Source of the DNA: a virus
Virus record (IMG/VR): IMGVR_UViG_3300003886_000041
Span: 1 to 24,941 of that record
DNA length: 24,941 nt
Reading direction: 5' to 3' (one strand)
The notes beneath the pieces are model-generated. The model saw only the letters and a list, made by a program, of their open reading frames with translations, was not told the DNA's origin and searched no databases. Of this stretch, positions 21,564 through 24,941 are shown one piece after another (positions within the stretch are counted from its first letter, which is position 1; each line of letters begins with the position of its first letter). Both the position numbers and the translations under genes were made by a program.

Positions 21564-21592
21564 ACTATACACAAAGACTACAACCCAGTCAA
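21564..21592 (-). promoter_or_regulatory. Sigma70-type promoter for the leftward operon
   Basis: On the minus strand TTGACT (21592-21587) and TATAGT (21569-21564) are separated by exactly 17 bp; each hexamer matches the consensus at five of six positions. Transcription would start near 21557 and run left through the RF-1, KTSC, HExxH, phosphoesterase and SPFH genes. It is the clearest promoter in the window. A host RNA polymerase would be expected to read it. Confidence 0.75.
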
Positions 21593-21731
21593 GCATAAAC
21601 GGGATTTTTGTGAGTGAAGATTTGGTAGAAAGCAAGTTGTTGATTTAACTAAAATTATAAAAAATTTGGGAAGGAAAGAATGAGATTCGGTACCGCGATG
21701 GAGAAGGATACATACTCCCCTACATATGGGA

Positions 21732-21749
21732 CCCTAATCGAAATCAGGG
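21732..21749 (-). repeat. UUCG-capped stem-loop at the end of the 154-aa gene
   Basis: On the minus strand CCCTGAT-TTCG-ATTAGGG forms a 7-bp stem (one G-U) closed by a UUCG tetraloop, an exceptionally stable cap. The stem includes the TGA stop of the 154-aa gene. No T run follows, so it may stabilise the 3' end or act in Rho-dependent ending or RNA processing. Confidence 0.55.
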
Positions 21750-22208
21750 GTCGACCTTTCTGCCTGTTCCTGTGGTGGTGTGTGTGCCCAGCCTGACCTC
21801 ACCATCGCCACCACCTGAGCGCACGACACCTCGAAGGATGCAGCCACGGTGCGGCTCACCTGCCCTGTAGTCAGCACCACACATGCGGCATGCCACCACC
21901 TCATCTTGGGGGTGGGTGGGTATGGTGGTAGCCATGCATTGGTCTACATACTCAAGGGCAGCCCTGATCAGGTAAGAGACAGGGTCGGGGCCATCTAGCC
22001 CCACACTCATGCGTGTCTCCCATCGCATGGTGGGCTCCACTAGGATCGCTCGCACCTCTAGCCCCATCTCCATGCTCTCACGCCCCGCCAGCCCTAGCTC
22101 CCAGCCATCCGGGAGGGCCTTCAGGACGACACTATGCCAGTGTCGCAGGCTGATGTACTCACGAGAGCCAACAGGGTACAATTCACAAGTCATTGATCTG
22201 CTTGACAT
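21744..22208 (-). CDS. Hypothetical protein with CxxC-HxxC knuckle
   Basis: This 154-aa protein starts at ATG 22208 with GGAG 6 nt upstream. It is alpha/beta (LYPVGSREYISLRHWHSVVL, GWELGLAGRESMEMGLEVRA, SYLIRAALEYVDQCMAT). A CRMCGADYRAGEPHRGC segment has C107, C110, H120 and C123, suited to one zinc ion. The C-terminus is Gly/Thr-rich. It ends the first leftward cluster, with its stop inside a stable stem-loop. I recognise no family. Confidence 0.5.
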   Translation of the reverse strand: MSSRSMTCELYPVGSREYISLRHWHSVVLKALPDGWELGLAGRESMEMGLEVRAILVEPTMRWETRMSVGLDGPDPVSYLIRAALEYVDQCMATTIPTHPQDEVVACRMCGADYRAGEPHRGCILRGVVRSGGGDGEVRLGTHTTTGTGRKVDP

Positions 22209-22222
22209 TAAGTGCTCCGGGC

Positions 22223-22717
22223 CTACAGGGTGGATAAGATGTCGTCAACACGTCTCGCCGCCAGTCTGGAGGGCGAAGCGAGACCTCTGTGCTTAGGCTT
22301 TTCAGGCGTCCCGGAGGAGGCCGTGCACCTCTCCCCCTTACTGACCCTGCAGTCATCAACGTGTTGCCACACATCGACATAAGGTCTCATGGTCCAGTGT
22401 CTGCTTGGCCTCAGTCCTCCAGCGACCATCATCAATTCAGTGATACCGCCGCCTATCGCCATTGGTGCGCTCATGAGCCTGACCGCCATTGCCCTGCGCC
22501 TATCCAGCTCATCAAGGTAATTCATGCGATGCTTCATGGATGGCACATCGATCAGTACCGTGTACCTCTCTGACTCCCAAGCCATGTTTAGTATGTTGTA
22601 GTTTAAGCTATTGGTGTTGTGGTTAGGGCCTGTCCTTATCAGCCCGAAGGGAGCCGCGAGGACCGTGGCCAATCCTAGGCCAGCCCCTGCGATCACATCC
22701 CTGCGCGACAGAGTCAT
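22223..22717 (-). CDS. Protein with twin-arginine (Tat) signal peptide
   Basis: This 164-aa protein begins MTLSRRDVIAGAGLGLATVL. The twin arginines (R5, R6) in SRRDVI and the mildly hydrophobic run up to APFG fit a Tat export signal, with possible cleavage near LAAP. The rest is soluble, with RRRAMAVRLMSAPMAIGGGI and a basic Pro/Arg C-terminus; no cofactor motif is visible. ATGA overlap with the upstream gene and GAGG nearby support the start. If exported, it would be folded in the cytoplasm first. Function unknown. Confidence 0.6.
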   Translation of the reverse strand: MTLSRRDVIAGAGLGLATVLAAPFGLIRTGPNHNTNSLNYNILNMAWESERYTVLIDVPSMKHRMNYLDELDRRRAMAVRLMSAPMAIGGGITELMMVAGGLRPSRHWTMRPYVDVWQHVDDCRVSKGERCTASSGTPEKPKHRGLASPSRLAARRVDDILSTL

Positions 22718-22932
22718 CCCTTGTCTTCCTCGTCCACCTCAAGTCGCAGGCCCAGTGCCGTCCGATAGACGGTCATGCCTTGCGTCTGCATCAGCAGTAA
22801 CATCTGCATCGCTACGCTCAGCTCGTCATACTCCGGCGTATCAACGAACGCGCTCAGCTTGCTCAGCCTGACATCAAGTTCCTCAGCCTCTGCTTCCACG
22901 CGCTCTTGCCATGTAGCGGTAGCCGTGCTCAT
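22714..22932 (-). CDS. Small helical phage protein (crAss001_48-like pattern)
   Basis: The ATG at 22932 overlaps the upstream stop (ATGA) and gives 72 aa. The order TWQERVEAEAEELDVRLSKL, FVDTPEYDEL and MLLLMQTQGMTVYRTALGLR matches a small helical protein found in many unrelated phages, recalled as the crAss001_48-related family: WQxRV at the start and LLxxQxxxMxxYxxxLxxR at the end. The role is unknown. Being in a cluster of tiny genes is typical for it. Confidence 0.6.
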   Translation of the reverse strand: MSTATATWQERVEAEAEELDVRLSKLSAFVDTPEYDELSVAMQMLLLMQTQGMTVYRTALGLRLEVDEEDKG

Positions 22933-23105
22933 GTTTCGATCTTGCATTTTTCAGCATCCTTTCGCTTGTACTCATTCGATCTGTTAGTGAGCTGCTCAGT
23001 GCATCTCATGTAGTTGGCTAGGCCACGAGTAAGCTTGTCGACATCATCCCCGTAGGATTCCTTGACTAGCTTGATGTACTCGCTTCTGTGTCCGATCTTG
23101 ATCAT
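22929..23105 (-). CDS. Small basic helical protein
   Basis: The ATG at 23105 overlaps the upstream stop (ATGA) and gives 58 aa. It is basic and helical (IGHRSEYIKLVKESYGDDVD, NRSNEYKRKDAEKCKIET). No motif or family is recognised. Its stop overlaps the next start, so it belongs to the coupled leftward set and is probably an early or accessory gene. Confidence 0.5.
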   Translation of the reverse strand: MIKIGHRSEYIKLVKESYGDDVDKLTRGLANYMRCTEQLTNRSNEYKRKDAEKCKIET

Positions 23106-23395
23106 GACGCATCGCCCCACTGGTTGGGCTGCTCAAGGCTGCTCCCGAAATATCGCTGCATTGTCTTCTGCCACAGCCACGTCAGCATGTACAGTAGCGA
23201 CTCACGCGTGGCCTTGCTCCACATGTGATCGAAAATAATCCCCTCGTCATCGTCCTCGTCATCATACTCAAGCACGATGGAGCATCGAGCCACGTTATGC
23301 TTCTGTAGCTGTCCCTCAGCCCACCTGATGACCTGTTCAGGACACCAGTCACGCGTGTCGATATTGACTACGTTAGACCTTTCCCGAGAGCTCAT
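23102..23395 (-). CDS. Hypothetical protein
   Basis: This 97-aa protein starts at ATG 23395 with GGAGG 9 nt upstream. It has a mixed fold (SNVVNIDTRDWCPEQVIRWA, RCSIVLEYDDEDDDEGIIFD, SLLYMLTWLWQKTMQRYF) with an acidic loop near the middle. No family is recognised. It overlaps its upstream gene by 23 bp and couples with the next gene by ATGA. Confidence 0.5.
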   Translation of the reverse strand: MSSRERSNVVNIDTRDWCPEQVIRWAEGQLQKHNVARCSIVLEYDDEDDDEGIIFDHMWSKATRESLLYMLTWLWQKTMQRYFGSSLEQPNQWGDAS

Positions 23396-23705
23396 TCAGG
23401 GATGCCTCCAGCTCACTGACCCTTTGGGCCGCGCCCTGCGTAATCATAGCCATCTCAGCCAGTTGGTTCTCCATTTCCCAGCACCTCTGCTCGGCATAGA
23501 TTGCCCGCCTCAGCATGGTCCGGATGGCTGTGTCGTCCTTGTCCAGCACGTTATCATTCAGCCAGAAGAATCGCTCAGTCTTGAGCACGTTCTTCTCAAT
23601 CTTCTCACGCACCTCATCAGGCAGCTCATAGAAGTTGGGTACGCCATTCAGTGCGGCCTGTTCGCGCGGATCAATAAGCGCGCCGACCAGTGTGTCTTCA
23701 GTCAT
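23373..23705 (-). CDS. Hypothetical protein, first gene of the leftward cluster
   Basis: ATG at 23705 has GGAGG 8 nt upstream and gives 110 aa; the longer reading upstream is rejected because it lacks such a site. The protein has PREQAALNGVPNFYELPDEV, REKIEKNVLKTERFFWLNDN and a coiled-coil end (QLAEMAMITQGAAQRVSELE). A GATAAT (-10-like) at 23736-23731 may start its mRNA. It faces the rightward operon across a 160-bp divergent spacer. Function unknown. Confidence 0.55.
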   Translation of the reverse strand: MTEDTLVGALIDPREQAALNGVPNFYELPDEVREKIEKNVLKTERFFWLNDNVLDKDDTAIRTMLRRAIYAEQRCWEMENQLAEMAMITQGAAQRVSELEASLNELSGKV

Positions 23706-23797
23706 GTGATGGTCCTCCGAGTAGGCGCATATTATCCCACGGCAACCCAGTTCAGACATGGGATCACGAGGATTTCTGCACTCTGAGCAAATAAAGC

Positions 23798-23839
23798 TTG
23801 ACAAATACCTGATCCGTGGCGCAAGCTGCATGCAGCTTG
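23798..23839 (+). promoter_or_regulatory. Divergent control region: TTGACA box and 18-bp palindrome
   Basis: A perfect TTGACA (23798-23803) points right toward the 31-aa gene, but the base positions 16-18 bp on (GCAAGC) do not resemble TATAAT. That place is covered by CAAGCTGCATGCAGCTTG (23822-23839), an 18-bp perfect palindrome. The palindrome is a likely repressor or activator operator. Transcription may need an activator, or a phage-specific polymerase. Confidence 0.5.
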
Positions 23840-23864
23840 ATTCAAAACACACAGGAGAGAGATA

Positions 23865-23960
23865 ATGATCGCATCGATAGTTTTCCTTCCCATACTGCTG
23901 CTGGCGCTGTATCGTACAGACCCAGCACCGTTTCAATTCAATACAGGAGAGAAGTCATGA
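23865..23960 (+). CDS. 31-aa membrane peptide, first rightward gene
   Basis: ATG at 23865 lies 4-5 bases after AGGAGAGAG and opens 31 codons ending ATGA-overlapped with the next gene. Residues 2-16 (IASIVFLPILLLALY) form a hydrophobic segment, and the rest is polar. The ribosome site is one of the strongest in the window, so it is probably translated, either as a small membrane peptide or as a leader peptide. It is too short for family assignment. Confidence 0.5.
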   Translation: MIASIVFLPILLLALYRTDPAPFQFNTGEKS

Positions 23961-24277
23961 GAAAACCACAAACTGAGGCACAGATCAGGGCCGATCACCG
24001 CGTTGATAAGTTCTTTCATGATAGCGATGGTTGGTGGTGCTGGTTAAAGCCGGGATACTGGTCAACCAGCATGGAATGCGGATCGATCCATGAGTACACG
24101 ATCAAAAGCATAGTCCAGCAGTTCAATTCAGTTGAACGAACCCCTCTGGATTATATTGAACAGGCCGGCTATACACTGGCCGAAGCGGAAGAGAACTGGG
24201 CAAATGAGCCCGGTTCGATAAAGCCACTGAAACTGCGGCTGGTGGGGTCAACACTACAGGAGAGAAGTTATGAGTGA
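23957..24277 (+). CDS. Early-region hypothetical protein
   Basis: ATG at 23957 has ACAGGAGAGAAGTC directly upstream and gives 106 aa. It contains RVDKFFHDSDGWWCWLKPGY with several Trp, SIHEYTIKSIVQQFNSVERT, and NWANEPGSIKPLKLRLVGST. Trp-rich and acidic, it has no recognised motif. It ends within the ribosome-binding leader of the next gene. A role in early infection is inferred from location. Confidence 0.6.
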   Translation: MRKPQTEAQIRADHRVDKFFHDSDGWWCWLKPGYWSTSMECGSIHEYTIKSIVQQFNSVERTPLDYIEQAGYTLAEAEENWANEPGSIKPLKLRLVGSTLQERSYE

Positions 24278-24941
24278 ATTCAAAGGATTTGAGGACCTGC
24301 ACGATCTACCTGAGGCGGCAGACTGCAAAGAATCGACGTCGCAATTCAGTGAGAGCATCGGCGAGGTGGCTATACCCGGATTCGTCGAGGACTGTCCCAA
24401 GTGTCGCGGCAGTGGCGTATACATGGGGCGCAGCCAGCACGGCAGCAGATGCTTCAAGTGCAAGGGCAAGGGCAGCCTGTCATTCAAGACAAGCCCAGAG
24501 GCCCGTGGCAAGGCACGCAAGTATGCAGCCAAGTCCAAGACGCGCAAGGCTGAGAACAACGCCGCCAAGTTTCAGGACTGGCTGAAGGAGCACGGCATGG
24601 CCGACTGGTTCGAGGCAAACAAGGGTAATGACTTCGCCACCAGTTTGTATGCTGGCGGCATGAAGTACGGCCAGCTCACCGAGGGGCAGGCCAAGGCAGT
24701 GTACAACGCCATGGCCCGCGACGAGGACGGCAAGGCTGGATTCGAGGAGTGGTGCAAGGCCTATCCCGGCGTGCTTGAGTGGCTCCAGACCGAAACCAAG
24801 AGCGGCAACGAGTTCGCCGGCAGCCTACTGTCCAAGGGCATCAGGTTCGGCACACTAACCGATGGTCAGCTCAATGCTGTCATGCGTAATGTTGAGGAGA
24901 ACAAGCAGACGGACGGGCCCGAGTCAGCTCTGGATGTGAGC
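24270..24941 (+). CDS. Zinc-module protein with internal repeats (partial, 3' end outside window)
   Basis: ATG at 24270 follows ACAGGAGAGAAGTT, and 224 codons are open to the edge. A DnaJ-like zinc module has C42-x2-C45 (CPKCRGSG) and C61-x2-C64 (CFKCKGKG). Two repeats follow, each ending in a YGxLTxGQ-type motif: KYGQLTEGQAKAV (132-144) and RFGTLTDGQLNAV (192-204), with WLKEHG and WCKAYPG starts. It is lysine-rich near 78-100. I recall such zinc-plus-repeat proteins from phage early regions, where DNA binding is likely. Third codon positions are mostly G or C, unlike the structural block. Confidence 0.65.
   Translation, partial: MSEFKGFEDLHDLPEAADCKESTSQFSESIGEVAIPGFVEDCPKCRGSGVYMGRSQHGSRCFKCKGKGSLSFKTSPEARGKARKYAAKSKTRKAENNAAKFQDWLKEHGMADWFEANKGNDFATSLYAGGMKYGQLTEGQAKAVYNAMARDEDGKAGFEEWCKAYPGVLEWLQTETKSGNEFAGSLLSKGIRFGTLTDGQLNAVMRNVEENKQTDGPESALDVS

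Larger units (their letters stand above)
21185..21743. other. Inter-operon spacer with promoter, leader and palindromes
   Basis: This 559-bp stretch separates two leftward gene clusters. It holds a leftward sigma70-type promoter (21564-21592), an uncertain short frame (21310-21510), a 12-bp perfect palindrome GCCCTGCAGGGC near 21187-21198, a CCTAG/CTAGG inverted repeat near 21244-21259 and an AT-rich patch at 21640-21668 with a TATAAT on the minus strand. A UUCG stem-loop ends it. No tRNA or CRISPR pattern is seen. The leader from the promoter to the first supported gene is about 380-400 nt, which leaves room for RNA-based control. Confidence 0.6.

Noticed and set aside
21286-21648. A 120-aa plus-strand frame in the inter-operon spacer
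   Set aside because: It runs across the strong minus-strand promoter, lacks a good ribosome site and has no recognisable motif.
21679-21795. A 38-aa plus-strand frame with a good AAGGA before its ATG
   Set aside because: It runs opposite to the end of a supported gene, has no flanking rightward genes and no motif. The purine-rich site may be chance in an AT-rich patch.
23706-23936. A Cys-rich N-terminal extension of the 110-aa gene
   Set aside because: It crosses the divergent control region and palindrome, while GGAGG marks the ATG at 23705.

Overview
The window is part of the genome of a tailed double-stranded DNA bacteriophage (Caudoviricetes). It carries a complete head-packaging and head-assembly block (terminase large subunit, portal, scaffold, major capsid protein, decoration-type proteins) followed by connector and tail genes. 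It has no rRNA, convincing tRNA, integrase or CRISPR array. A lipobox lipoprotein and a Tat-type signal peptide suggest a Gram-negative host, but nothing in the window names the host. Genes are packed tightly, often with ATGA or TAATG overlaps. TAA, TAG and TGA all serve as stops, so the genetic code looks standard.

Layout. From about 23.7 kb down to 1, nearly everything reads leftward (minus strand). The first leftward cluster (23705 to 21744) holds five small genes and a Tat-signal protein. A spacer of about 560 bp (21185-21743) follows. It contains the best sigma70-type promoter in the window, TTGACT-17-TATAGT, pointing left. Downstream of it is an accessory cluster (21.2 to 13.8 kb): an RF-1/GGQ ribosome-rescue-like protein, two HExxH proteins (one a lipoprotein), tandem KTSC-domain proteins, a calcineurin-type phosphoesterase, several very small membrane proteins, an SPFH (stomatin/prohibitin-type) protein, and low-complexity basic proteins next to terL. 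The late structural block (13.7 kb to 1) runs terL, portal, GroES-like protein, scaffold, decoration protein, major capsid protein, two beta-rich virion proteins, connector proteins, a zinc-ribbon protein, and two tail-fibre-like genes, the last cut by the window edge.

At 23.7-23.9 kb transcription diverges. A short spacer with a TTGACA box and an 18-bp perfect palindrome precedes a rightward operon: a 31-aa membrane peptide, an unknown 106-aa protein, and a protein with a DnaJ-like zinc module and two internal repeats that runs off the right edge. These three genes share almost the same Shine-Dalgarno leader. This is probably the start of the early/replication region.

The most unusual part is the coupled set at 14.75-16.36 kb: a lipoprotein with a HEILH zinc-protease-like motif, an SPFH-domain protein and two coiled-coil proteins. 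It resembles in outline the cellular pairing of SPFH proteins with membrane proteases. Other points of interest are a prfB-like +1 frameshift candidate just upstream of terL, a phage-encoded RF-1 domain protein, a phage Tat signal, and a 43-bp double palindrome upstream of the GroES-like gene.
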